NCBI RefSeq assembly: GCF_003946695.1
Contig: NZ_RHOX01000005.1
Span: 1-64,000 of the forward strand
DNA: 64,000 nt
Reading direction: 5' to 3'
From: Lapidilactobacillus bayanensis
GTDB lineage: Bacteria > Bacillota > Bacilli > Lactobacillales > Lactobacillaceae
In this document: one piece after another, positions 56,550 through 64,000 of the stretch
How the letters are laid out: every line of letters starts with the position of its first letter
Position numbering within the stretch: the first letter of the stretch is position 1
Made by a program: the position numbers and the translations under genes
The notes under the pieces: generated by a model
Databases searched by the model: none
What the model was told of the DNA's origin: nothing
The model's input: the letters and a program-made list of their open reading frames with translations, nothing else

Positions 56550-56966
56550 ATGAACAAAATATTATTTTCAAACGTTGCGCTAGCACAGACAACTTTAGCT
56601 GCTGTGCACCAGATTTTAGATGATCCACAAGCATTACTGCGGTGGGTACCAGATGTCAAGACAGTTACTAGAGCAGCTGATAGTTTCAACGTCAGTCGTT
56701 CGTCTTCAGCACTGAATGATCAAGAGAACATCCGCGTTGAACGATCGGAGAATAAAGTTCGCTATATCAGTACGGGTGGTCGCTTGAGCTATCAACTACT
56801 TTTTACACTCACTGCTGAAAATGGCCGCGTGGCAATTCAAGAGGATTTGCTCGTTGATGAAACAGCCAACCGCCATTTTCCTTTGCGCTTGCTAGCGCCC
56901 ATTGCCAAACAGGCCTTCAATGAGAACTTAAACCGTCTTGTTGGCTTAATTGAAACAGCCGTCTGA
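56550..56966 (+). CDS. SRPBCC family protein
   Basis: A 138-aa protein with the polyketide-cyclase/START-like pattern: VALAQTTLAAVHQILDDPQALLRWVPDVKTV near the N-terminus (named here in part), a run of beta strands (VRYISTGGRLSYQLLF) and a C-terminal long helix ending FNENLNRLVGLIETAV. The fold encloses a hydrophobic pocket for a ligand; which one is unknown. AAGGAGG lies 8 nt before the ATG. It lies 88 bp after the XRE-TPR regulator gene and probably shares its transcript. Confidence 0.72.
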   Translation: MNKILFSNVALAQTTLAAVHQILDDPQALLRWVPDVKTVTRAADSFNVSRSSSALNDQENIRVERSENKVRYISTGGRLSYQLLFTLTAENGRVAIQEDLLVDETANRHFPLRLLAPIAKQAFNENLNRLVGLIETAV

Positions 56967-57091
56967 GCCTATAATCGGCTTGAGCGTATTCAGGCGGCGT
57001 GAATTCACGTCGGATAGAAGTATGTTTAAAAATAAGGTGGCAGTTAATATTGTCGTTAATTAGCTTAAAGTCAGTCAGTATAGTTTGTGCT

Positions 57092-57123
57092 GGAATCGGG
57101 AAAAAATCCCGGTTCCTTTTTTA
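57092..57123 (+). terminator. Terminator after the SRPBCC gene
   Basis: GGAATCGGGA (57092-57101) pairs with TCCCGGTTCC (57107-57116), followed by seven T. Confidence 0.85.
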
Positions 57124-57175
57124 TTGATTCCATGGGCGGTGAACTTGAATCTCAGTGTCACTTAAGCTACCTTTT

Positions 57176-57238
57176 GCTGACATTGTCAGCCATGATTGGG
57201 CTGTACTTTTAGAAATGTGAAATGGCGCTATGTATAAT
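57176..57238 (+). promoter_or_regulatory. Promoter and palindromic operator candidate of arcD-arcA
   Basis: TAGAAA (57210-57215), a 17-nt spacer and a perfect TATAAT (57233-57238), 122 bp before arcD. GCTGACA and TGTCAGC (57176-57190) form a perfect 15-bp palindrome with one central base, 20 bp upstream of the -35, a position typical of an activator site. GTGAAATGGCGCTATG between the boxes is an imperfect match to cre. Confidence 0.55.
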
Positions 57239-57359
57239 GTTTGCATCTGTTTCAGTCAACCCGGTATAGTTATTAAACAGGGAAGATTTCTCCAGTTGTT
57301 CATAAGATAAGGTTATTGAGAGATGAGAAGTGGTCTATTACTGAAAAGAGGGGACTTGT

Positions 57360-58802
57360 ATGGACAGTAAACGAGACGGAAGAACTGAAAAGTTAGGATT
57401 CACGGCTTTAACCGCGATGGTTGTTGGTTCAATGGTTGGTGCGGGAATTTTTATGTTGCCTCGCCGCTTCGCCGAAACCACCGGTGTTTATGGTGCAGTT
57501 TTGACATGGGTAATTGCTGGCGCAGGGATGTTGATGCTTGCCTTTGTTTTTCAAACATTGGCTGTTCGTAAACCGACACTTGATGCCGGTGTATTTGCGT
57601 ACGCCAAAGCCGGCTTTGGTGATTATATCGGGTTTATAGCGGCAATCGGCTTTTGGGCGAGTGCTTGTGCGGGCAACGTGACTTACTTAGTATTAATCAA
57701 GTCAACCTTAGGATCGGTCATTCCCGCGTTGGGTGAAGGAGATACGCTGATTGCGCTCATCGCATCATCAGTTGTCATCTGGGCTTTTGTTGGCTTGATA
57801 TTACGCGGTGTCAAGCAAGCCGCCACTATTAATACGATCGCGACAGTTGCTAAATTAATACCGATTGTCGTATTTGTACTCGTGGCGATTTTTGCATTTA
57901 ATCCTGATGTCTTGATCAATAATCTGATGGGAACGACTACTGGCACAAGTGAAACGCTATTTTCACAACTTAGGGCCACCATGTTAATTACAGTATTTGT
58001 TTTTCTAGGAATTGAAGGTGCCAGTATATACTCGCGCTATGCTAAGAGCCGTCGAGATGTTGGACGAGCAACCGTCTTAGGCTTTCTGTCGGTGTTGTCA
58101 TTATTCGCGCTGGTAACTTTGTTAGGTTATGGGATTTTGCCACGAGCAGAATTAGCCAATCTGCGGCAGCCATCTTTAGCGGGTGTTTTGGAGCATGTTG
58201 TTGGTTCGTGGGGCAGTCTCTTGATTAGTGTTGGCTTAATTATCTCTGTCCTTGGCGCGTATCTTGCTTGGACGTTAATGGCGGCAGAAGTATTATCGAC
58301 AGCAGCTAAGAAAGGCGACATGCCTAAGTTTATCAATCAAGTCTCAAACAAGGGCGTGCCCAAAAACGCACTGTTGATGTCGGCGATGCTAACACAAATT
58401 ATTCTGCTGGCAACTTACGCCGCAGACGGTGCGCTCGATTTTGCCTTAGATTTAACTGGTGCCTTAGCCCTATTGCCGTTTTTCCTAACAGCACTCTACG
58501 CTGTTAAAATTGCCATAACTCGCGACGGCTATTTACAGGTACCAGTCAAGAAGAGGCGCCATGAGTTAGTGATAGCTAGTGTAGCGCTAATATACACAGC
58601 ATTTCTAATTTATGCCGCTGGTTTGGAATTCCTGTTACTTTCTTGTCTCTTATTAGCGCCGGCAACACTATTCTTTATGCACGCGCGCCGAGAGCGACAC
58701 GTTAAAATGTTTAAGACTTATGAAAAAGTGATTCTAATCGTTCTTGTCAGCGGTGCACTATTAGCAATTGTCGGCCTAGCAACAGGTCGGATTACAATTT
58801 AA
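57360..58802 (+). CDS. arcD: Arginine/ornithine antiporter, APC family
   Basis: A 480-aa permease with twelve to thirteen helices. It begins [24 protein letters not shown], the APC motif of the basic amino acid/polyamine antiporter (APA) branch, and has [21 protein letters not shown] and [20 protein letters not shown]. It should exchange external arginine for ornithine (or citrulline). arcA follows after 13 bp with its own AGGAGG. GAGGGGA lies before the ATG. An alternative is another basic amino acid antiporter, but arcA makes arginine the best guess. Confidence 0.88.
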   Translation: MDSKRDGRTEKLGFTALTAMVVGSMVGAGIFMLPRRFAETTGVYGAVLTWVIAGAGMLMLAFVFQTLAVRKPTLDAGVFAYAKAGFGDYIGFIAAIGFWASACAGNVTYLVLIKSTLGSVIPALGEGDTLIALIASSVVIWAFVGLILRGVKQAATINTIATVAKLIPIVVFVLVAIFAFNPDVLINNLMGTTTGTSETLFSQLRATMLITVFVFLGIEGASIYSRYAKSRRDVGRATVLGFLSVLSLFALVTLLGYGILPRAELANLRQPSLAGVLEHVVGSWGSLLISVGLIISVLGAYLAWTLMAAEVLSTAAKKGDMPKFINQVSNKGVPKNALLMSAMLTQIILLATYAADGALDFALDLTGALALLPFFLTALYAVKIAITRDGYLQVPVKKRRHELVIASVALIYTAFLIYAAGLEFLLLSCLLLAPATLFFMHARRERHVKMFKTYEKVILIVLVSGALLAIVGLATGRITI

Positions 58803-58815
58803 GGAGGATCTGCAA

Positions 58816-60069
58816 ATGGCAAACACAACAAATAATTTCGGAGTTTATTCTGAGGTTGGTCAATTACGGCGCGTGCTGGTCTGCGCGCCAGGGTTGGCCC
58901 ATGAGCGCTTGACACCTTCGAACAGTCACGATTTATTATTTGACGATTTACCTTGGGTTGAGCAGGCACAACGAGATCATCACGAATTCGTTGCGGAGAT
59001 GACAACTCGTGGTATTGAGGTGTTGGAGCTGCATGCCTTGTTGGCGGAAACACTAGCAGTTCCCAATGCCAAAGATTGGTTACTTGACCGCAAAATCACG
59101 GCCAATGAGGTCGGTCTTGGACTTGTTGCGGGTACTCGCGCTTTTCTAAACACATTAGATAATCAAACACTAGCGGATTATCTGATCGGTGGTTTATCCA
59201 CCCGTGATCTTCCGACAGACTATCGAACTGATTATATTGAGTTAGCCCGTGAATCAACTGGAATTAATGAATATTTAATGCCTCCACTGCCCAATACACT
59301 ATATACGCGTGACACCACCTGCTGGATTAATAACGGTATGACCTATAACGCCTTGTATTGGCCGGCGCGGCATGATGAAACGTTGCTGATGAAAGCAATT
59401 TATAGTTTCCACCCGCTATTTGCCAAAGCTGCAATTAATACTTGGTGGGGTGATCCTGATGTTAACTGGGGACAGGCAACGCTTGAAGGCGGTGACGTGA
59501 TGCCAATCGGCAATGGCACCGTTCTAATCGGGATGAGTGAACGCACCTCCAGACAAGCAATTACTCAAGTTGCGAGTTCATTATTTAAGGCACATGCTGC
59601 CAGTCGCGTGATTGTCGCTGGCATGCCTAAACTACGAGCAGCGATGCATCTTGATACCGTCTTTACATTTGCCGACTGTGACATTGTAACGGTTTATCCT
59701 GAAATAGTTGATCAAATTCACACATTTTCAATCTATCCAGAAGATGATACCGGAAAGGTTAAAGTGGTTAAGGAAAAGCAACCATTTCTGGAAGTAGTGG
59801 CCAACGCTTTGAAGCTGAAGCAGTTTCAAGTTATCGAAACACCAGGTAGTTTAGCAGCAAGCGAACGGCAACAGTGGGATAGTGGCAATAATGTGGTGGC
59901 GCTGAAACCTGGAGTTGTCATGGCTTATGATCGCAATACACAAATCAACGGTGCATTACGTGATGCAGGAATTGAAGTCGTTCCAATTGCTGGCGCGGAA
60001 TTAGGTCGCGGTCGCGGTGGCGGCCATTGTATGACTTGCCCGCTTTTACGAGATGCCGTTGCTTATTAA
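58816..60069 (+). CDS. arcA: Arginine deiminase
   Basis: A 417-aa cytoplasmic enzyme that converts arginine to citrulline and ammonia, giving acid tolerance and, through later steps, ATP. It shows [33 protein letters not shown], the Glu/His region [19 protein letters not shown] (cut here) and [13 protein letters not shown], and the nucleophilic Cys405 in [23 protein letters not shown] precedes the ATG. Neither arcB nor arcC follows, so the rest of the pathway is elsewhere or absent. Confidence 0.95.
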   Translation: MANTTNNFGVYSEVGQLRRVLVCAPGLAHERLTPSNSHDLLFDDLPWVEQAQRDHHEFVAEMTTRGIEVLELHALLAETLAVPNAKDWLLDRKITANEVGLGLVAGTRAFLNTLDNQTLADYLIGGLSTRDLPTDYRTDYIELARESTGINEYLMPPLPNTLYTRDTTCWINNGMTYNALYWPARHDETLLMKAIYSFHPLFAKAAINTWWGDPDVNWGQATLEGGDVMPIGNGTVLIGMSERTSRQAITQVASSLFKAHAASRVIVAGMPKLRAAMHLDTVFTFADCDIVTVYPEIVDQIHTFSIYPEDDTGKVKVVKEKQPFLEVVANALKLKQFQVIETPGSLAASERQQWDSGNNVVALKPGVVMAYDRNTQINGALRDAGIEVVPIAGAELGRGRGGGHCMTCPLLRDAVAY

Positions 60070-60238
60070 ATTATTTATTTATGAAAAAGGTTGAAAATCG
60101 CTCACGTCAGTTTTTGGCAGACTGCTGTGGACTATTCAAAAATTGATCGGTGTGATTCAGCACTAATGCGTTATTCTCTGATTATGACTTGTTGATACCG
60201 GTACGACCTACACAGATCATTGATGTGAATCGTTGAAC

Positions 60239-60280
60239 CTCAAAGAAGTAGCTCTCTGCCTAGAGGGCTACTTCTTTGAG
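60239..60280 (+). terminator. Strong hairpin after arcA
   Basis: CTCAAAGAAGTAGCTCTCT (60239-60257) pairs with its near-complement at 60262-60280. There is no T run after it, so it is a terminator-like hairpin 170 bp past the arcA stop. The sequence in between has no gene. Confidence 0.65.
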
Positions 60281-60334
60281 TTACACTAATATTAGATCTG
60301 TACATCGGTCATAAAACCGTGTTGATTTGCATAA

Positions 60335-60550
60335 CTGAATCTAATACAACTTATTTATTTAATCATATGGCTAAGTACTTTAATCGGATTATCAGAATAT
60401 GGACAGACTAACAAATTTAACGGAATTTACGATGTTCATAGCCCTGCTAATAATAATTGGGTATCAGGGCCAGCAAGGGTAGGCACATCAGATAAGATAT
60501 TCGAATTTAACCTTTTGTTCCTGTTTCATATAATCAAAAAGTTTCACTGA
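60335..60550 (+). other. Open frame without start, possible gene remnant
   Basis: A frame of 71 codons lies between in-frame stops (TAA at 60332, TGA at 60548). The translation looks protein-like in part (KFNGIYDVHSPANNNWVSGP, then ARVGTSDKIFEFN) but it has no ATG, GTG or TTG near its beginning and no ribosome binding site. It may be the leftover of a gene at the border of the AT-richer region. I do not recognise it. Confidence 0.25.
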
Positions 60551-60586
60551 ACGGAATTTAAAAGCGGTATATATTTATTTAGAGAA

Positions 60587-61454
60587 TCAATTATTCAAGG
60601 CACTAATAAAATCGCCAGAAGTGGCGGCCAGTTTTTGAAGTGCCTGTTCAGCACTCAAACCAAATTTAAGCATTAATATAGACTGCGCAATATTACCATT
60701 CGCTGCGATAAGAGTGTTGCTGGCATTTTCAGAAGTGACACCGACAATATTTTGAATAATTTTAATTGCACGTTTATTAAGTTTGTTATTGGTTGGTTGA
60801 ACCATAATCATATAGTGATCATATACATACCCGACTCGAATCATAATTCCTGTTGAAAGTGCATTAAGAACCATTTTTTGTGCAGTTCCCGCCTTCATTC
60901 TTGTTGACCCATCAATAACCTCGTTTCCAACGATAGGGTTAATACCAATTTGGGCTATACTTTTTAGTTTGCTGTTTTGGTGGCAAGATATCCCAATTGT
61001 TAATGCATCTAATTTATTCCCATATTTAAGTGCAGAAACTGTGTATGGTGTATTACCGCTAGCCGTAATACCAATTAAAATATCGTTTTTCGAGAGGCGT
61101 ATATCTTTTAAATCTCTTATTGCTGCATCAATGGAGTCTTCGGCACCTTCGATTGCCTCAAACATAGATTGTTTTCCTCCCGCCATCACAGCAAATGCAC
61201 GTTTTGGATCGACGCCATATGTAGGCGTTAATTCTATTGCGTCTAATGCACCTAGGCGACCAGAGGTACCTGCTCCACAATAGATGAGACGCCCCCCCTT
61301 TTTTAAAGCGATCAGATGCTTTATCAATTGCAAGGGCAATTTGTGGTAATTCAGGTTGAATAGCTAACGGTACTTCTTTGTCTTCATTATTAATCAAGGT
61401 TGCAATTTCTAAAGAAGAGTATGTTTCTAAGTGCTGCTTGTTGAATACAGTCAT
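60587..61454 (-). pseudogene. murQ: N-acetylmuramic acid 6-phosphate etherase, frameshifted
   Basis: MurQ cleaves the lactyl ether of MurNAc-6-P to GlcNAc-6-P in peptidoglycan recycling. The N-terminus (MTVFNKQHLETYSSLEIATL, from 61454) and the rest (KKGGRLIYCGAGTSGRLGAL, ITASGNTPYTVSALKYG, GSTRMKAGTAQKMVLNALST) are in different frames. They meet at A6G7 on the minus strand (61292-61304); removing one G joins them into a 288-residue protein of normal length. All SIS motifs are otherwise intact. It may be a real mutation, a phase-variable tract or a sequencing error. It follows the RpiR gene by one base. Confidence 0.85.
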
Positions 61455-61455
61455 A

Positions 61456-62304
61456 TTATTTTTCCTTCCCTAATTTATTTACCGCATCGGTTAAAAGAAT
61501 AATCTTTTCATCCAAGTCATTGTCAAGGGAATGCTGAAGACTTCCAAGATAGAGAAGATTTGACACAACCATTGACGATGCAATTGAAGTGATTGCGCCA
61601 ACTCGGTACAAAGATTCACTGTCTGAAACAAGTAATAGTTTATCGACTTTGTCTGATAATTCGGAACTATTATTTTTAGTAACAATAATGACCTTTGCTT
61701 GATTTTTTTTAGCAATCTCTATTGCGAGCAATATCTCCTTTGTTAAACCGCTAAAGCTAAAAGCGATGATAACATCTTTTCTTCCAACGTAGTACATCAT
61801 CTCAATATTCATCTGTGAATCAAAGTTATAAAAGCATTTTTTTCCGGAGCGATTCAATTTATGGTAAAGGTCATAAGCAGGTAAGGAGGAGCCGCCAATG
61901 CCTAGACAATAAATATGTTCGGCTTCAGTAATCATTTTGATGCTGTCTGCTAGTTCGTGAGTGCTGAGTGTTTCGTTAAGATCATCAATTGTGTTTTTCA
62001 TTAGAGAGCTTACTTTTTTTAGCATTAACGATACAGAATCATCTTTTGAAACAATAGGATCAATTGCGATGTTATTATCTTGATCAAGTTGTGCAATACA
62101 TAATTTCAGACTTTCAAAACCAGATAAATCTAGTACTTTTGCAAAACGAACAACGGTTGCTGAGGATGTATTGGTTCTATCCCCAAGCTCTTGTGATGTC
62201 ATGTTTAGTAGTGAGTTCGGTTTTGTCAAAATGTAATCGGCAATTTTTTTATTTGATTTTGAAAAGTCACTATAGTTTGTTCGGATACGTGTAAGAATGT
62301 TCAT
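61456..62304 (-). CDS. murR: RpiR-family transcriptional regulator (MurR-like)
   Basis: A 282-aa regulator. The N-terminal HTH_6 domain (about 1-75) reads NYSDFSKSNKKIADYILTKP and SATVVRFAKVLDLSGFESLK; the SIS domain (about 120-260) has YCLGIGGSSLPAYDLYHKL and VIIAFSFSGLTKEILLAI. It lies divergent to the PTS gene and directly ahead of murQ, so it should sense MurNAc-6-P and regulate both. AGGGGTGA lies before the ATG. GAA-N7-TTC boxes in the divergent gap are its likely operators. Confidence 0.88.
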   Translation of the reverse strand: MNILTRIRTNYSDFSKSNKKIADYILTKPNSLLNMTSQELGDRTNTSSATVVRFAKVLDLSGFESLKLCIAQLDQDNNIAIDPIVSKDDSVSLMLKKVSSLMKNTIDDLNETLSTHELADSIKMITEAEHIYCLGIGGSSLPAYDLYHKLNRSGKKCFYNFDSQMNIEMMYYVGRKDVIIAFSFSGLTKEILLAIEIAKKNQAKVIIVTKNNSSELSDKVDKLLLVSDSESLYRVGAITSIASSMVVSNLLYLGSLQHSLDNDLDEKIILLTDAVNKLGKEK

Positions 62305-62402
62305 TATTTCACCCCTGTAATTAAAGTTGAAGACTATAATTTTGAGTCTATTAAAGATGTTTGATGCTTACTAACTTATAGTACCATACATTTAGCTGAA
62401 AA

Positions 62403-62457
62403 ATGAAGCGATATTTCATAATAAATTAAATAAAAATAATTATTGAAATATAAATTC
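62403..62457. promoter_or_regulatory. Candidate RpiR operators in the divergent gap
   Basis: ATGAA (62403-62407) and TTCAT (62415-62419) form inverted arms with a 7-nt spacer. A second box with the same GAA-N7-TTC layout is at 62445-62457. The second overlaps TTGAAA (62443-62448), a possible -35 of the PTS gene. Confidence 0.45.
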
Positions 62458-62523
62458 TTTAGTGTTACTCTTAACGAGGAATGAAAGCGGAATCAAAAAA
62501 TCTAATTAAAAGGAGTGGTAGTA

Positions 62524-63819
62524 TTGTTTAAATCTATGAACGAGTGGATGAATAATAAAATTATACCCACTATGGGGAAGTTCTCCAATAATTCGTTTGT
62601 CAAGTCAATGCAAACTGGTATGACAGCACCAATGATTGCCACAGTTGTAGGGTCAATATTTACTATTATGGCGGTTCCTCCAGTCTCAGCAACTTCTAAG
62701 AATGCATTTGTTATTGCTTGGCGCGAATGGTCAGTAGCAAATGCAAGTTGGTTAAATTTGGGAATCGCATTGACAATTAATGCGGTTGCGTTGTACGCAT
62801 TATTTGGATTCGTAATTGATTATTCAATTCAAAAGAAGGCAAAACCAGTTAATATGGTCGTTTTGTCAAAAATTATTTTTCTTTCGTTGTGTGCGACCCT
62901 TAACAAAGGACTGTTAACTCTTGATAATATAGGATCTAAGGGGCTTTTCTCTGCAATTATTATCGGTTGGTTAACTGTCAATTGTGGTCAATGGCTGCTT
63001 GATCACGGCGTTAAGATTAAATTACCAGCGACGGTGCCTCCTAATGTTGCTGAGCCAATTCAAGCGTTATTCATGAATATTATCATGATTGGTGGAACGT
63101 ATGTAGTAGTTGTCATACTTGGACATTTTAACTTAGTATTGCCAAACATGATTAATGGAATTTTTGCACCATTATTTACAGCTGGTGATTCATTCTGGGC
63201 GGTTATTATTAGCTTCTTCTTCATTCGGGTACTTTGGTTCTTTGGCTTACATGGTGGTAACATCGGAGGCGCGATTTTGTCACCATTTTTAACTCAAACG
63301 ATGGTTGAGAATATTTCAGCATACGCAAAAGGACAAACCCCACCACACATTTTTACCTTAGTATTTCACCAGACATGGGGATCCATGGGAATGCTTGCAA
63401 TTTGTATTGCTTTAATGATTTTTTGCAGGTCAAAACAATTGCGTGCAATTTCTGCGATTGGTTTGGTTCCGGCACTTTTCAATATTGGTGAACCTATTAC
63501 CTTCGGCTTACCATTGGTCCTAAACTTCAATATTGTAATTCCGTATTTAATTATTTTCCCGCTTGATGGTGGTGCGGCATGGCTAGCTACTAAAATGGGG
63601 TTAATGGCGCGGACGTTTATTAATGTTCCTTCTACTGTTCCAGCTATCTTTAAAGTGTTTCTCTCAAACTTAGATTGGAGATCAGTTGTTGTATACCTTG
63701 TTCTTCTGGTTATTGATGTTATTATATTTGCACCTTTCTTAAAGAGTTACGATAAACGTCTTTTAGCAGATGAAAAATTAGAAGCAGTAAAATTGAACAG
63801 AAAAGATGCCGGTATATAG
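62524..63819 (+). CDS. PTS EIIC, lactose/cellobiose-type permease
   Basis: A 431-aa sugar permease of the EIIC superfamily (PF02378-like) with about ten helices. It has NNSFVKSMQTGMTAPMIATV near the start, FFGLHGGNIGGAILSPFL and the substrate loop region FNIGEPITFGLPLVLNFNI, typical of cellobiose-type IIC. No EIIB or EIIA domain is fused. The neighbouring murQ and RpiR genes suggest MurNAc or a muropeptide-derived sugar, but a beta-glucoside is possible. GTG at 62515 overlaps GGAG; TTG at 62524, 8 nt beyond, is the better start. Confidence 0.83.
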   Translation: MFKSMNEWMNNKIIPTMGKFSNNSFVKSMQTGMTAPMIATVVGSIFTIMAVPPVSATSKNAFVIAWREWSVANASWLNLGIALTINAVALYALFGFVIDYSIQKKAKPVNMVVLSKIIFLSLCATLNKGLLTLDNIGSKGLFSAIIIGWLTVNCGQWLLDHGVKIKLPATVPPNVAEPIQALFMNIIMIGGTYVVVVILGHFNLVLPNMINGIFAPLFTAGDSFWAVIISFFFIRVLWFFGLHGGNIGGAILSPFLTQTMVENISAYAKGQTPPHIFTLVFHQTWGSMGMLAICIALMIFCRSKQLRAISAIGLVPALFNIGEPITFGLPLVLNFNIVIPYLIIFPLDGGAAWLATKMGLMARTFINVPSTVPAIFKVFLSNLDWRSVVVYLVLLVIDVIIFAPFLKSYDKRLLADEKLEAVKLNRKDAGI

Positions 63820-63846
63820 GTATAAGAAGGATTTGGCGATATTAAT

Positions 63847-64000
63847 ATGATATTTTTATTCACTAAGCTCATCTTAATAATAATGCTGAGCTATCAATTA
63901 ATAAAACTCATACATCTGATTTCAATTTCTAAAGGTATGACTTTTAGTGTTGATTTTGTGTCGAAATTTGAGTTAAGTACAGTTTTTGCCCTTATTGTAT
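63847..64000 (+). CDS. Partial ORF, hydrophobic N-terminus
   Basis: An ATG at 63847 opens a frame that runs off the window after 51 codons. It begins MIFLFTKLILIIMLSYQLIK, a membrane or signal segment, then a more mixed stretch (GMTFSVDFVSKFELSTVF). AAGAAGGA lies about 15 nt upstream, rather far. I do not recognise it. It is 27 bp after the PTS gene and could be the next gene of that operon. Confidence 0.45.
   Translation, partial: MIFLFTKLILIIMLSYQLIKLIHLISISKGMTFSVDFVSKFELSTVFALIV

Noticed and set aside
57222-57238. A strong cre site in the arc promoter
   Set aside because: The sequence has the TGAAA and GCGCT parts of cre but with an extra base between them and a poor right half, so it is mentioned only as an imperfect match.
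61158-61454. A separate 98-codon gene upstream of murQ
   Set aside because: Its first part is the missing MurQ N-terminus and the remainder is the out-of-frame reading after the G7 tract.

Overview
The window is a piece of chromosome from a low-to-mid GC Gram-positive bacterium, most likely a member of the Lactobacillaceae. Pointers are the complete division and cell wall (dcw) cluster with the lactobacillar neighbours DUF3397 and DUF4044, a T-box ahead of ileS, strong AGGAGG-type ribosome binding sites, mannose-family PTS genes, arginine deiminase, DUF1831 beside mnmA, and an RlmD-type methylase without Fe-S cysteines. The genus cannot be fixed from the sequence alone. No rRNA, tRNA, transposase, prophage or CRISPR array was seen.

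Layout. 1-7.2 kb: housekeeping and accessory genes (deoxyribosyltransferase-like, DUF975, rlmD, recX, DUF402, secreted or anchored nuclease, GyrI-like protein), then a large palindromic element. 7.2-12.8 kb: GNAT, AI-2E permease, CBS-domain transporter, prfC. 12.9-30.6 kb: DUF4044, DUF3397, then mraZ-rsmH-ftsL-pbp-mraY-murD-murG-divIB-ftsA-ftsZ-sepF-yggT-ylmH-divIVA, and ileS behind a T-box. 31.2-37.6 kb: a GntR-controlled sugar locus with mannose-type PTS IIC/IID/IIB/IIA, a GH88 unsaturated glucuronyl hydrolase and a GH35 beta-galactosidase, probably for an imported acidic or galactosylated oligosaccharide. 37.8-40.0 kb: telA/xpaC-like pair. 40.3-50.3 kb: Nudix, MTA/SAH nucleosidase, cysteine desulfurase, DUF1831, mnmA, histidine phosphatase, TPR protein, recD2. 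50.8-56.9 kb: flavin oxidoreductase with a divergent HxlR regulator, GNAT, ABC exporter, and an XRE-TPR regulator followed by a possible small peptide gene and an SRPBCC protein. 57.4-60.1 kb: arcD-arcA. 60.6-64 kb: a more AT-rich MurNAc-type locus (frameshifted murQ, RpiR regulator, PTS EIIC).

The most unusual content is non-coding. Three families of long imperfect palindromes fill the gaps between genes. Family C (about 115 bp, eight units in three clusters) and family B (about 520-640 bp, three full copies plus a partial one) keep fixed ends and fixed stem geometry, while the stem sequences change between copies on both arms together, so pairing is preserved. B and C copies lie in inverted orientation on either side of DUF1831-mnmA. 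Family A (about 110-125 bp) is a looser palindrome scattered at operon ends. I do not recognise B or C as a named element.

Start codons were often moved downstream from the longest reading frame where a ribosome binding site or family alignment favoured it; such choices are noted in the entries. Promoter and operator calls rest on sequence motifs only.
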